Positions 20,101-29,900 of a stretch of 64,000 bases of DNA are shown piece after piece. The stretch comes from Anaerolineaceae bacterium (GTDB lineage Bacteria > Chloroflexota > Anaerolineae > Aggregatilineales > Phototrophicaceae). The stretch spans positions 1 through 64,000 of the forward strand of contig JAPOVC010000012.1 in assembly GCA_026708325.1 (NCBI GenBank), written 5' to 3'. How positions within the stretch are numbered: position 1 is the first letter of the stretch; every line of letters begins with the position of its first letter. The position numbers and the translations under genes are program-made. The notes below the pieces were generated by a model. That model was given only the letters and a program-made list of their open reading frames with translations, did not search any database and was not told the origin of the DNA.

Positions 20101-20424
20101 GAAAAACCGGAAGAGACGTTTGTCGCCGACGCGCCACCAGGTATCGAGGCGGCTGAATTCATTCCAGGGCAACAGGAAGTCGTTGCGGGCCCAGCCGGTC
20201 TGGCCGTCCTGGCGGCGGACCTGGCTCCAGTGCTCGCGGCGCTCAAGCAAAACGACGGCCTCGCGCGGACCCAGGCGGAGGATGACCTCGTGGTCGGTGG
20301 AGGGCCCGGCGTGCAGGTTCAGGAAGACGTCGGCGACTTCCAGCCAGTCGGGTTCGACTTCCTGGGCGTGGACGGCCGCGGAGACGATGAGCAAGAGCAG
20401 GAAGAGCATTGACCTTTTGCGCAT
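17158..20424 (-). CDS. M7: secreted SH3b-pseudogluzincin-SH3b-ankyrin protein
   Basis: 1,088 aa from ATG 20424; AGAGG lies ~8 nt upstream. The signal peptide differs from its neighbours (MRKRSMLFLLLLIVSAAVHA|QE). SH3b-1 is a divergent form shared only with M8 (FLNLHAGPSTDHEV, RLGPREAVVLLERRE, GWARNDFLLPWNEFSRLDTW). The catalytic site reads HQFQE (245-249) and the Glu ligand is Ala265, so it should be inactive. The ankyrin block is closest to M12 (LSPQERDGFL, GDLAEVERYLEAGAQ), while the last repeat with its cysteine pair (LELCAGSCNQEIRN) matches the last repeat of M13. This is the clearest mosaic in the array. The 61-nt spacer before it is longer than the usual 16 nt, so extra regulation here is possible. 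Confidence 0.88.
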   Translation of the reverse strand: MRKRSMLFLLLLIVSAAVHAQEVEPDWLEVADVFLNLHAGPSTDHEVILRLGPREAVVLLERREHWSQVRRQDGQTGWARNDFLLPWNEFSRLDTWWRVGDKRLFRFFHGTNNERLTVEAELRVISDHVYFYTHARHEDNALPDDQALQRIAELFDEKIYRRSLDFRGIEDPPDFDGDERIVVLVLAGYRDQQGMWSWYSSRHDMPQESGSRGVGFIGISLSDHRETLRYFDSNRTPFVLSSLAHQFQELLQHHAGGVRSSWISAGMAALMQEILEQERVLEPTRFMGRAETRLHSYDGPSSHSSMLFMLYVLERLGPETLNELATFAARPEHVLDSLDAVLEGHPAGLDADTFFADWALTNILLDTRREGGRYGYHLLDRSELALPPPSTRVEQLPARFEAEAPPYSASYYELPLPQDSAAADHLLLDFRLNEPPPQDAWLQFVQVLPDSIDIQRFRASEYGNQPILASLREGPERVFVAVSPFTTGDRQRTRPVSFSLALRQQATPADPQAQVTTTLNLRSRPEVADNIIGRLQPCSVLRVLQRDEQWSQVRTGAGLIGWAHNDYLHHLNAPSPGVSPRSCAALVRAAHDGDLATVQNLLAAGTDVNGQDAWGRTALHEAALRGHERVLAHLLRAGASVHLQDSAGRTPLDEVTESGDADSIMMLLRAGTGPDPGDPRFRPPVVSVAATGNSDLLELFLNEGHDPDWRGQDGRAALAAAAANGHDAILRQLLAFGADAQQVDGDGRSSLMLAAASGKHSAFAPLLDAAVDVNLQDVEGHSALTLAAAKGHALSVAWLLLGSDADIHHSLPHSGRNALHLAAAGGHADVIAMLRLAGLDPAAQDRQGHGALQLAEAADHDLTAEYLRMPVSWTPVRGLKLSPQERDGFLSAAARGDLAEVERYLEAGAQFLLVSRDREGMTALMLAARAGHQDVVLRLLLAGADPDLRWNTGWDEPAIFFTIRNGHDDLTAMLLLAGATPASRPMTSPFKSALSWAAEFGQEKIVHLLLALRDTRYIDVNVRDHSDRTPLLTAVTRGHTNIVRSLLAAGADPNLRPLRPVGQSILELCAGSCNQEIRNLLLAAGAEA

Positions 20425-20485
20425 CGCGTTTGCCTCTTAATGACTTGTCTGACTGTCTGCGCTCCACGTGAGTATGTCGGCGATG

Positions 20486-22300
20486 CTACCCGGCACCTCC
20501 GGCAGCTCCACCGCCCCCGGCAGCCCCCGGCCCAAGCCCGCTCGTGTCGCAGGGCTGGTCGGAGACGTTGAAATCGGGATCGGACGGGGCGGACAGAAAG
20601 TCACTGGACGACCAGCCGACGATGCCGCTGCCATTCCGGACCAGGCTCCAGTCCTCACCCCCAATCAACACCTGGACAATGTCGCAGCGCCGCAGCAGGT
20701 TGATCGCATTGTCTGTGAGTTGGGGTGCCCTGCGGACCTGCAGGTGAGCCTCGACCAACGCCAGGGTGTCGAAGGACAAGGGGACGACTTGCAGGTCCAG
20801 GGCATAGGACATGGCCTGCGTGCGCCGACGGTCGCCGGGCGTGAAGGGTGAGACTGCGACGAAGACCCGTTCAGGCTCTTCGGCCAGCGTGACGAGGCCC
20901 AGGCTGCTGCGCAGGTCATTGGCGCGAAAGCGCTGGACGTCAATTCTGTCCGGCAGGACCTGCACCAGTTGCAACCAGGCATCCTGCGGCGCCGGGACGC
21001 CCAGGCGGAAATCCAGTAGCAGATGGTCGGCTGCAGCGCTGTCCTGCGGCAAGGGAAACTCGTAGTAGGCTGCCGAGTAGGGCGGGGCCTCAGCCTCGAA
21101 GCGGGCCGGCAAATGCTCGACGCGGGTGGAAAGCGGTGGCAGGGAGAGTTCCCTCCTGTCCAGCAGGTGATAACCGTATCGTCCACCCTCGCGTCGGGTA
21201 TCCAGCAGAGCGTTGGTCAATACCCAGTCGGCGAAGAAGGTGTCGGCGTCCAGCCCGGCCGGATGATATTGCAGGATGGCATCGAGGGAATCCAGCACAG
21301 GCGTGGGTCGGGCGGCAAAGGTGGCCAATTGATTCAGGGTTTCGGGCCCGAGGCGCTCCAGGACGTAGAGCATGAACAGCATGCTGGTGTGAAAGTAGGG
21401 GCCCTTGTAGATGTCCAGCCGGGTTTCGGCGCGGCTCGAAAAGCGCATTTTTTGCAGCACCCCCTCCTGCTCAAGGATCTCCTGCATCAATTCAGTCATG
21501 CCCGCGCTGATCCAGGACGAGCGGACGCCGCCGGCATGGTGCTGGAGCAACTCCTGAAAGGCACGGGTCAGCGAGTTAAGAACGAATGGCGTCCTGTCGC
21601 CTTCAAAAAAATGCAGGGTGTCCCAGTGGTCGGAGAGGCTGAAGCCGATGAAGCCCACGCCGCGGGAACCGGCTTCCTGCGGCATGTCATGGCGTGTGAA
21701 GTACCAGTGCCTCATCCCTGGCGGGTCCATGTAGCCGGCCACGACCAGGACCACGATGCGTTCGTCGCCGTCGAAGTGGGGCGGGTCCTCGATACCCCGG
21801 AAATCCAGGGAAGGCTGGTAGATGTTCTCGTCGAAAAGTTCGCCAATGCGTTGCAGCGTCTGGTCGTCGGGCAGGGCACTGCTTTCATGGCGGGCGTGGG
21901 TGTAGAAGTACGTGTGGTCGCTGATGGCGCGCAGTTCGGCCTCGACCGTCAACCTTTCGTTGTTTGGGCCACCGTAGAACCGGAACATACGTGTGTCGCC
22001 GACGCGCCGCCAGGTATCGAGGCGGCTGAATTCATTCCAGGGGAGCAGGAAGTCGTTGCGGGCCCAGCCGCTGGTGCCGTCCTGGCGGCGGACCTGGCTC
22101 CATTCCTCGCGGCGCTCCAGCAGCACGACGGCCTCGCGCGGACCCAGGCGGAGGAGGACCTCGTGGTCGGTGGAGGGCCCGGCGTGCAGGTTGAGGAAGA
22201 CATTGGCGACTTCCAGCCAGGCGGGTTCGAGCTCCTGGGCCTGGGCGGCGGAGCCAGGGAGGAGCAGGAGCAGCAGGGGCACCAGCAGTCCGCTTCGCAT
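20486..22300 (-). CDS. M8: truncated secreted SH3b-pseudogluzincin-SH3b protein without ankyrin repeats
   Basis: 604 aa from ATG 22300, 16 nt after the M9 stop. Signal peptide ~1-22. The SH3b-1 is of the M7 type. The inactive catalytic site reads RAFQE with Ala in place of the Glu ligand (WISAGMTELMQE). SH3b-2 is recognisable but divergent (LLRRCDIVQVLIGGEDW, GWSSSDFL). After the cysteine that normally caps the ankyrin block (DQPC) the protein ends in a short Gly/Ala tail (GLGPGAAGGGGAAGGAG) and TAG. The whole ankyrin block of ~480 residues is missing, while the gene just upstream (M9) carries two blocks. The reading frame itself is clean, so this is a shortened gene rather than a recent frameshift. 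Confidence 0.85.
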   Translation of the reverse strand: MRSGLLVPLLLLLLPGSAAQAQELEPAWLEVANVFLNLHAGPSTDHEVLLRLGPREAVVLLERREEWSQVRRQDGTSGWARNDFLLPWNEFSRLDTWRRVGDTRMFRFYGGPNNERLTVEAELRAISDHTYFYTHARHESSALPDDQTLQRIGELFDENIYQPSLDFRGIEDPPHFDGDERIVVLVVAGYMDPPGMRHWYFTRHDMPQEAGSRGVGFIGFSLSDHWDTLHFFEGDRTPFVLNSLTRAFQELLQHHAGGVRSSWISAGMTELMQEILEQEGVLQKMRFSSRAETRLDIYKGPYFHTSMLFMLYVLERLGPETLNQLATFAARPTPVLDSLDAILQYHPAGLDADTFFADWVLTNALLDTRREGGRYGYHLLDRRELSLPPLSTRVEHLPARFEAEAPPYSAAYYEFPLPQDSAAADHLLLDFRLGVPAPQDAWLQLVQVLPDRIDVQRFRANDLRSSLGLVTLAEEPERVFVAVSPFTPGDRRRTQAMSYALDLQVVPLSFDTLALVEAHLQVRRAPQLTDNAINLLRRCDIVQVLIGGEDWSLVRNGSGIVGWSSSDFLSAPSDPDFNVSDQPCDTSGLGPGAAGGGGAAGGAG

Positions 22301-22316
22301 GGCGCTATCCACTCCC

Positions 22317-25300
22317 TCAGGCCTTTGCGCCGGCGGCGAGCAGCAGGTTGATGATCTCCCTGTCACGATTGGACCAATAGTTGGATCTGGCAAATGCCAG
22401 AATTGACCGGGCCCTGCCATATTCCTGCCCGGCCTTGCTGTCGAACTGAATGTTGGGGTCGGCGCCGGCGGCCAGCAGCAGGCGCAGCATCTCCAAATTC
22501 CGCCATTGCACTGCATAATAGAGTGGCGGCACTCCAGTTCGATCGAGCAGGTTCGGGTTGGCTCCCGCCTCCAGCAGAATCTCCGCGGTGTTGAAGGCGT
22601 TCTCCTTAACGGCTCTAAACAGGGGCGTATGATAAAAGCCGCGGTCACGCGGGAAGTCTGGCTGGATGTGGCGACTGCCCGGCGCAGCGAGGATGAGTTG
22701 GACAAGGTCGACAGAGTCGAAGCCTGAAGCCAGGAGGAGAGCCAGGGTGCCCAGATAGCCGTGACCCCCGGGACGCGCCCCGCCGTAGAGCAGCAACAGG
22801 GCAATATCGTCATGTCCGGCATCCAGGGCGTAGTAGATGACGGGATTAAATGGGCCCATACTATTTTTGTAGGTGCTGGCGCCGGCAAGCAACAGGCGCA
22901 GCACCGTGGCGCGCTGGCCGGCACCGGCGGCGTGGGAGATGGCCATCCGGTTGCTGCCCTGGGTGAAGTTTAGTCGCATGCCGTCTCTGATGAGCCGGTC
23001 AACTTCGTCCAGGTCGCCGTTTCGGGCTGCCTCGAAAAAGGCGGCGGCATGTCGCTGCGAAAACTGCCAGTCGGGCTTTGCCGCCGGCTCAACGCCGGAT
23101 GCCATACGCAGCAACTCGACGACGCCGTGGTGTCCCGCGCTTTCCGCCAGTTGCAGGGCGGTGTTGCCTTCCGCATCCGGCGCGTCGATATCCATTTCGC
23201 TGAGGAGCAGCAGGGCAACCACAGTCTCGTGTCCCCTGGCTGCGGCCAGATGCAGGGCGTTGCGGCCGGGTACGCCAGCCAGACGCTCGAGGTCAACGCC
23301 ACTGTTGCCGAGAAGGAACCAGGTGACGACAACCGGATGCCCGTTGGCAGCTGCAAGGGTCAGGGCCGTGTGACCTTCGCTGTCCTGTTGGTGGATATCC
23401 TGACCAAGATCATGGAGTTGCCCAAGCGTCCTGACCTGGCCCGATGCCGCGGCCAGCATCATGGGTGTGCGACCGGTCTCGTCCTGCCACTGCAGGTTGG
23501 CGCCGGCAGCCAGCAAATGATTGAGGGTCGCGACCTGACCGTGCCGGGCAGCCGCGGCCAGGGCCGTCTGACCGCTTGCGTCCCGCCAGTTGACGTCGTG
23601 GCCGGCGGCGAGCAATTCATCCAGCAGTTTCCTGTCGCCCTGGGCAGCCGCTGCGACCATGAGCGGCAAACTGGCCGGAACGCTCAGGTCTGATCCAAAG
23701 AAGGCACTGTTCAGGAGCAGCAGGCTGTCGCTGTTTGTCGAGCGGGCAGCCTTGTCATAGTCGGTTAACAGGTCGATGATCTCGCGGTGACCCCGCCAGG
23801 CGGCCTCGTTCAGGGCGCTCTGGCCCCAGCGGTCGCGGGCGTTGACGTCGGCGCCGGCGGCCAGCAAGGTCCTGACGATATTCACGTGATTGTTGATCGC
23901 CGCGGGGAACAGGGGCGTCCAGCCGGAATGGCTGCGCTCGTTCACGTTGAGGCGGCGACGGCCACGAAGGCCGAGCAGCAGGTGGACGACGTCCTCCCGG
24001 CCGAAATCGGCGGCCCACATCAGGGCCGACATCCTTGGCGTGGAATGCTCCAGGGCAGCGGGAAAGGCGCCGGCCAGGAGCAACATGGCGGTGATATCGT
24101 CGTGGCCGTCGCGGATGGTGTAAAAGATGGCCGGTTCGTCCCACCCCAGGTTCTCCCTTTCGTCCGGGTCTGCACCTGCCAGCAACAGGCGCAGCGCCAC
24201 ATCCTGATGCCCGCCGCGGGCGGCCAGCATGAGTGGAGTCAACCCTGCCCTGTCGAAGGCCCGGACGGGCGCATAATCGCTGAAGAGCCTCTCAACCTCC
24301 GCCAGGTCGCCGCTGCGGGCTGCCGCCAGCATGTCCGGGCCCAGGGCATGGTCCCGGCGCGGGAGGGGCAAATTCTGTGTTTTCGGCGCCGCCATGTTCA
24401 GATAGCTTGTGGCCCGGCCATGCCCCGCGGCTTCGGCCAGTTGCCGGGGGGTGAATCCCTCCAGGTCCAGCGCTGCGGGGTCCGCCCTGCCCAGCAAGAG
24501 CATGGCCAGGGCCGCGTCATGGCCGTTGGCGGCGGCGAGGTGCAGGGCCGTGCGGCCGCTGTCGCCCAGGGCCTGGTTGACATAGACATCGCTTGCCAGA
24601 AGCAACCAGGCGACGCTGGTGGCATGGCCGTTGGCGGCGGCCAGCATCAGGGGGCTGTAGCCATCATCATCGACGTGATTGACGTAGGCGCCGGTCTTGT
24701 GGAGTACCGCCAGCGCGCCGTTCCTGCCGTTGGCGGCCGCCAGCAACAGCGGCGTGCGACCCCTGGCATCCGGAATGGAGTGGTCGGCGCCGGCCGTCAG
24801 CAAGAGCCAGACAGTCGCCTCCTGGCCGTTGGCGGCGGCAGCGTGCAGGGCCGTCCGGCCATCGTCGCCGCGCCAGTTAACGTCGTGGTTCGCAAGCATC
24901 TCCTCCAGGAATTCGTTGTTGCCGGTGGCAGCCGCGTCGATGATGAGCGGCCGGAAGGCGGGATCGGAGAGATCGAGGCCCACGCCGGCCCGGGCCAGCA
25001 GCAGGATGCTGTCGGCATCGCCCGAAAGGATGACCTCGTCCAGCGGGGTGCGACCCGTGCTGTCCCTCGCCTCAACATCGGCGCCGGCGCGCAGCAGACG
25101 CGCGATGACGTCGCGGTGGCCCCAAAAGGCGGCCTCGTGCAGGGCGCTGCGGCCAAAGGCGTCGCGGGCGTTGACGTTGACGCCGGCGGCCAGCTGTCCC
25201 TGTACAGCCGCGAGGTTGCCATCATGGGCGGCGCGCGTCAGTGCGGCGCAGGAATTGGGGGACGCGCCGGGTGCCGGCGCCTGTAGATGCAGCAGGTAAT

Positions 25301-26972
25301 CGTTGTGCGACCATCCGCCGAGGCCATCGCCAGTCAGGACCTGGCTCCACTCCTCGCCCCGACGCAGCACCTGCACGAGGCTGCAACGCCGCAGTCTGGC
25401 GAGGACGTTGTCAGCGATTTCAGGGTTGCTGCGAAGATTCAGGGTAGAGGTCACCTGGGCGAGGGGCTCTGCCGGCGCGGGTTGTTGACGAATGGCGAGG
25501 GAATAGCTGACGGAGCCGGTGCGCTGGCGGGCAGAGGTGGTGAAGGGAGAAACGGCGACAAGGACCTGTTGCGGCTGTTTCGCGAGCGAAGCCAGGATGG
25601 GCTGGTTGCGATAGTCGCTGGCGCGGAAGCGCTGGACATCGATGCTGTCCGGCAGCACCTGCACCAGTTGCAGCCAGGCGTCCTGCGGCGGCGGCGCGCC
25701 CAGGCGAAAGTCCAGCAGTAGCTGGTTGTTCGCATCGCTGTCATCGTGCAATGGCAACTCGTGGTAGGCCACAGAGTATGGAGGGGTCGCCCCCTGGAAG
25801 CCGCCCGGATACTGCCGGATGCGGCTGGACGAAGTCGGCAGGGCGATGGCGGACTTGTCCAGCAACTGATAGCCGTAGCGTCCACCCTCGCGTCGATTGT
25901 CGAAGAGGTAGTTGGCGAGCACCCAGTCGGCGAAGAAACTGTCAGCGTCCAGTCCTTCCGGATGGTCTTCCAGAACGGCATCCAGGGCGTCCAGGCCTGT
26001 TTCCGGGCGCGCGGCGAATTCACGAAGCGCGTCGCGGCCGAGACGCTCATAGATGTAATACATGAAGGCCCTGCTGATGAAGTAGTTCGGGTTCTGGCGC
26101 CGGTTCAACTGGACGCCAACAGAGCTTAGGGAAGAGACCAGCCTCACGGAGTCCAGCAGGCCCTCCTGTTCGAGGTACTCCTCCCAGAAGGTCGCGAGAC
26201 CTTCATCGACCCAGGACACATCGTTGCCGCCGGTCTGGTGATGGAGCATGTGCCGGAATTCATGGGCGAGCATCGAAAGTGATGGCAGCAGGTCATCGGG
26301 ATCGGATGGCGCGTAACCGATAAAACCTGTGCCACGACGGTCGGGCTCCTGCGGCATGGAAGCCCGTCCGGTATACCAGCCCCTGTCAAAAAAACCGTCG
26401 CTGAAGCCATCCGCGATCAGGACCACGACGCGTTCGTCGTCGTCGATGTCGGGCGGGTCCTCGATACCCCAGAACTCCAGCGACTGCCGGTACACGCGCC
26501 CGTCGAATTGTTCACCCAGTTCCTGCAGGGCCGGTACCAGCGGAAGGGGGTCATTGTTGCCGCGGAGATAGACATAGAAGTAGGCATGCTCGCTGACCGC
26601 GCCCAGTTCGGCATTGACCGTGAACCAACGCTTGTTCCCCCAGTGCTGCACACGGAACAATCGTTTCTCCCCGACGCGGCGGCGGGCGTCGGGGCGGTTG
26701 CGCTCGTCCCAGGGCAGCAGGTAGTCGTTGTGGGCCCAGCCGCTGGTGCCGTCCTGGCGGCGGATATGGCTCCACTGTTCGCCGCGCTCCAGCAACACGA
26801 CGGCCTCGCGCGGCGTCAGTTGGGTGATGATGTCGTCGTCCGTGGAAGGGCCGCTGCGCAGGCGCAGGGGCACGTTCGCGACCTCCAGCCAGGCGGGTTC
26901 GATTTCCTGGGCCTGGACGGCGGAGGTGACGAGAAGCAGAAACAGTACGGGCAACAGCAGTCCGTTTCGCAT
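22317..26972 (-). CDS. M9: secreted SH3b-gluzincin-SH3b protein with two fused ankyrin blocks
   Basis: 1,551 aa from ATG 26972, about 460 residues longer than its relatives. Signal peptide ~1-22; SH3b-1 ~28-85; zinc site HEFRH 237-241 with Glu257 (SWVDEGLATFW), intact; SH3b-2; a first complete ankyrin block (~590-1069) that resembles M13; then, at about residue 1070 (near base 23765), a second block of ~480 residues resembling M6. The join falls inside an ankyrin repeat: REIIDLL from a typical C-terminal repeat runs directly into a segment equivalent to ankyrin repeat 3 of another member (NSDSLLLL, LSVPASLPLMVAAAAQG). The second copy therefore lost its signal peptide, SH3b, peptidase and first repeats in frame. 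Unequal recombination between ankyrin repeats is the simplest explanation. Confidence 0.9.
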   Translation of the reverse strand: MRNGLLLPVLFLLLVTSAVQAQEIEPAWLEVANVPLRLRSGPSTDDDIITQLTPREAVVLLERGEQWSHIRRQDGTSGWAHNDYLLPWDERNRPDARRRVGEKRLFRVQHWGNKRWFTVNAELGAVSEHAYFYVYLRGNNDPLPLVPALQELGEQFDGRVYRQSLEFWGIEDPPDIDDDERVVVLIADGFSDGFFDRGWYTGRASMPQEPDRRGTGFIGYAPSDPDDLLPSLSMLAHEFRHMLHHQTGGNDVSWVDEGLATFWEEYLEQEGLLDSVRLVSSLSSVGVQLNRRQNPNYFISRAFMYYIYERLGRDALREFAARPETGLDALDAVLEDHPEGLDADSFFADWVLANYLFDNRREGGRYGYQLLDKSAIALPTSSSRIRQYPGGFQGATPPYSVAYHELPLHDDSDANNQLLLDFRLGAPPPQDAWLQLVQVLPDSIDVQRFRASDYRNQPILASLAKQPQQVLVAVSPFTTSARQRTGSVSYSLAIRQQPAPAEPLAQVTSTLNLRSNPEIADNVLARLRRCSLVQVLRRGEEWSQVLTGDGLGGWSHNDYLLHLQAPAPGASPNSCAALTRAAHDGNLAAVQGQLAAGVNVNARDAFGRSALHEAAFWGHRDVIARLLRAGADVEARDSTGRTPLDEVILSGDADSILLLARAGVGLDLSDPAFRPLIIDAAATGNNEFLEEMLANHDVNWRGDDGRTALHAAAANGQEATVWLLLTAGADHSIPDARGRTPLLLAAANGRNGALAVLHKTGAYVNHVDDDGYSPLMLAAANGHATSVAWLLLASDVYVNQALGDSGRTALHLAAANGHDAALAMLLLGRADPAALDLEGFTPRQLAEAAGHGRATSYLNMAAPKTQNLPLPRRDHALGPDMLAAARSGDLAEVERLFSDYAPVRAFDRAGLTPLMLAARGGHQDVALRLLLAGADPDERENLGWDEPAIFYTIRDGHDDITAMLLLAGAFPAALEHSTPRMSALMWAADFGREDVVHLLLGLRGRRRLNVNERSHSGWTPLFPAAINNHVNIVRTLLAAGADVNARDRWGQSALNEAAWRGHREIIDLLTDYDKAARSTNSDSLLLLNSAFFGSDLSVPASLPLMVAAAAQGDRKLLDELLAAGHDVNWRDASGQTALAAAARHGQVATLNHLLAAGANLQWQDETGRTPMMLAAASGQVRTLGQLHDLGQDIHQQDSEGHTALTLAAANGHPVVVTWFLLGNSGVDLERLAGVPGRNALHLAAARGHETVVALLLLSEMDIDAPDAEGNTALQLAESAGHHGVVELLRMASGVEPAAKPDWQFSQRHAAAFFEAARNGDLDEVDRLIRDGMRLNFTQGSNRMAISHAAGAGQRATVLRLLLAGASTYKNSMGPFNPVIYYALDAGHDDIALLLLYGGARPGGHGYLGTLALLLASGFDSVDLVQLILAAPGSRHIQPDFPRDRGFYHTPLFRAVKENAFNTAEILLEAGANPNLLDRTGVPPLYYAVQWRNLEMLRLLLAAGADPNIQFDSKAGQEYGRARSILAFARSNYWSNRDREIINLLLAAGAKA

Positions 26973-26988
26973 GGGGCTACCCTTTCTC

Positions 26989-29900
26989 TCAGGCCTCCGC
27001 GCCGGCGGCGAGCAGCAGATCGATGATCTGGCGGTTGCCGCCGCGTCGGGCGACTTCCAGCACCGAGCGGCGATCCAGAATCGGGCCGGTGCGGGCGTTC
27101 GGGTCCGCGCCTGAATCGAGCAGGAGTTCCACGACTTCCAGGTTCCAGTAATTCACGGCATGGTGCAGGGGCGTCTGGCCCGGGTAGTTACGGTCCGTAA
27201 CATTGAAACGTCTGGGGGTCTTCAGGTCGAGTAACAGACGCACAACATCGGCGCGACCAAAGGAGGCGCTCCATTGCAGGGCGGCGTTACCCCGCGTGCG
27301 TCCGGTGGACCCGGCGAGCAACAACATGGCCGTGAGGTCGTCATCGCCGCTGCGGATGGTGAAGAACATCGCCGGCTCGTCCCATTGCCAGTTGTCGCGT
27401 TCATCCGGGTCTGCACCGGCGAGCAGCAGCCGCAGCACCACGTCACGGTTGCCCGCCTGGGCGGCGCGCATGAGCGGCGTATAGCCTTCGCGGTCGGTGG
27501 CCGAGATCCACGCGTCCGCCCTGATGAGACTTTCGATTTCCGCCAGGTCGCCGCTGCGGACTGCCGCGTGGATCTCCGGCCCCAGGTGGTACCAGAGTTT
27601 CGGCTTCAGTTTGTCCGTTTCCATCATGTTCAGGCGGGTCGCAGCTCTTGCGTGGCCCGCGGCGGTGGCCAGCTGGAGGGGGGTGAAACCCTCCGCATCC
27701 CTCGCGCCGGCATCCACCGGTTGGGGGTTGCGCCGGTGGTCGGCGTCGCCCAGCAGCAACATGGCGATGACGTCGGCATGGCCCCTGGCGGCGGCCAGGT
27801 GCAGGGCTGTGCGCCCGCTGTCGGGCAGGGCGTGGTGAACATCCACGTCGGTACTGAGCAGCAACCAGGCGACGTTCATGGTCTGGCCATTGGCGGCGGC
27901 CAGGGTCAGGGCGCTGTGCCCCTCGCGATCGACGTGGTTGACGTCGACCCCGGCGCGGTGAATGCGTTCGAGGGTGACGAGGTTGCCGCGGGCCGCGGCA
28001 TGCATGAAGGGCGTACGGCCGTTCCCGTCAGCCAGCGAGACATCCGCGCCGGCATCGATGAGCGTTCGCAGCACCCTCTCCTGGCCATTGGCGGCGGCGG
28101 CGGCCAGGGCCGTGCGTCCGCGGTCGTCGCGCCAGTTGACGTCATGGCCATTGTCGAGGAGCAGTTCCACAAACTCCCCGTTGCCGCTGGCGGCCCCCAT
28201 GATGACGAGTGGCTGAAGTTCGGGGTCGCCCAGGTGGAAGTTTTCCCGGGCGCGATGGAGGCGCAGGATGCTGCCGGTGTCACGGGAACGCAGCACGTCA
28301 TCGAGCGGCGTGCGGCCGGCGGCGTCCTGCGCGTGGATGTCGGCGCCGGCGCGCAGGAGTCGGTCGATGATGCGGTCGTGGCCCCAAAAGGCGGCCTCGT
28401 GCAGGGCCGTGCGGCCAAAGGCATCGCCGTCATTGACGTCGGCGCCGGACGCCAGCAGATTCTGGACGGATGCGAGACTGCCGTTCCAGGCGGCGCGTGT
28501 CAGCGTGGCGCAGTTGAAGGCGGGCGCGCCGGCGGAAGGGGCATTCAGGTGGAAGAGGTAGTCATTGTGGGACCAGCCGGAGAGGCCGTCATCGGCCAGC
28601 ACCTGGCTCCATTCGTCACCGCGCTGCAGGACCTGGACCCAGGAGCAGGGACGCAGTTTGCCAAGGATCGGGGCATCCGGCTGTGCTTCGTTGCGAACGC
28701 GCAGGCTGGCGGTCACCTGGGCGCGGTCATCGGGCTGCGGCGGAATTTCATGCATGGAAAAGGAGTAATGGACGGGCCGGTTATGGTGGTATTCGCCGGG
28801 AATGAAGGGCGAGACGGCGAGGAAGGCGCGTTCCGCCTGGGGCTCGCGCGGGGCGAGGATGGGACGGCCGCGATAGTCGCTGGCGCGGAAGCGCCGGACG
28901 TCGATGCTGTCAGGAAGGACCTGTACGAACTGGATCCAGGCGTCCTGTGGCTGCGGCGCCTGCAGACGGAAGTCCAGCAGCAGCTGCTCGTGAGAACCCG
29001 ACTCCGGCGTCAGGGGCAATTCATAGTATTTCGCGGTGTAGGGATAAGAGGAATCGCGGAGGCCGACCGGAAGCTGGCGGATCGGGTTGAGCGCTGCGGA
29101 GGTCTGCAGGTCGGGCATCAGGGAATAGCCGAAGCGCCCGTTTTCGCGCCTCGTATCGAGCAGGTGGTTGGCCAGGGCCCAGTCGGCGTAGAAGTCGCTG
29201 GCGTCCATACCCTCGTCACCTTCGGCCAGCAGGTCGTCGAGGGCGTGCATGCCCATACGCGGGTGACTGGCGAAGCGCTGCAGGGTCTCCGCGCCGAACC
29301 TTTCATGGATGTAGGACGCAAAGAGCATGCCGGTGTGGTAGTCCACGCAGGGACCGGCGGAAGATATCCCCAGGTCCCTCCCGACGGTAGGGCCGGGGAA
29401 GTGGACTTTCGTAATCGGCACTTCCTGACCAAACTGCAGGAAGACACGGGTGAATTCGGCGAGACCCTCGGCATACAGGGACCCGCGATTCCTGCCACCC
29501 ACATGGTGGTGGAGCAGGTGGCCGTATTCATGGGCCAGTGCCCTCATTACGAGATTGGCGAAGTCGGATTGCATGGACCTCCTGTTCGCTTCGTGCAACA
29601 TGATGCCGAGGAAACCGGTGCCGGCATGGCTGGATTCGTTGGGCAGACCATCCCGACCGAAATACCAGCCACCGAGCGTGTGTCCCGGGTCGAAGCCGGA
29701 AGCGACGAGGATGGGGATACGCTCGTCGCCAAGGATGTGGGGCGGGTCTTCGATACCCCAGAGATCCAGGGCCTGCCGGTAAACGCGCTCGTCGAAGAGC
29801 CCTCCAAGGCGTTGCAGTGCCCTGTCGTCCGGCAGGAAACTGGAAGCGCGTCTGGCCACGGCGTAGATATAGCTGTTGTCACTGACGGCCCGCAGCTCGG

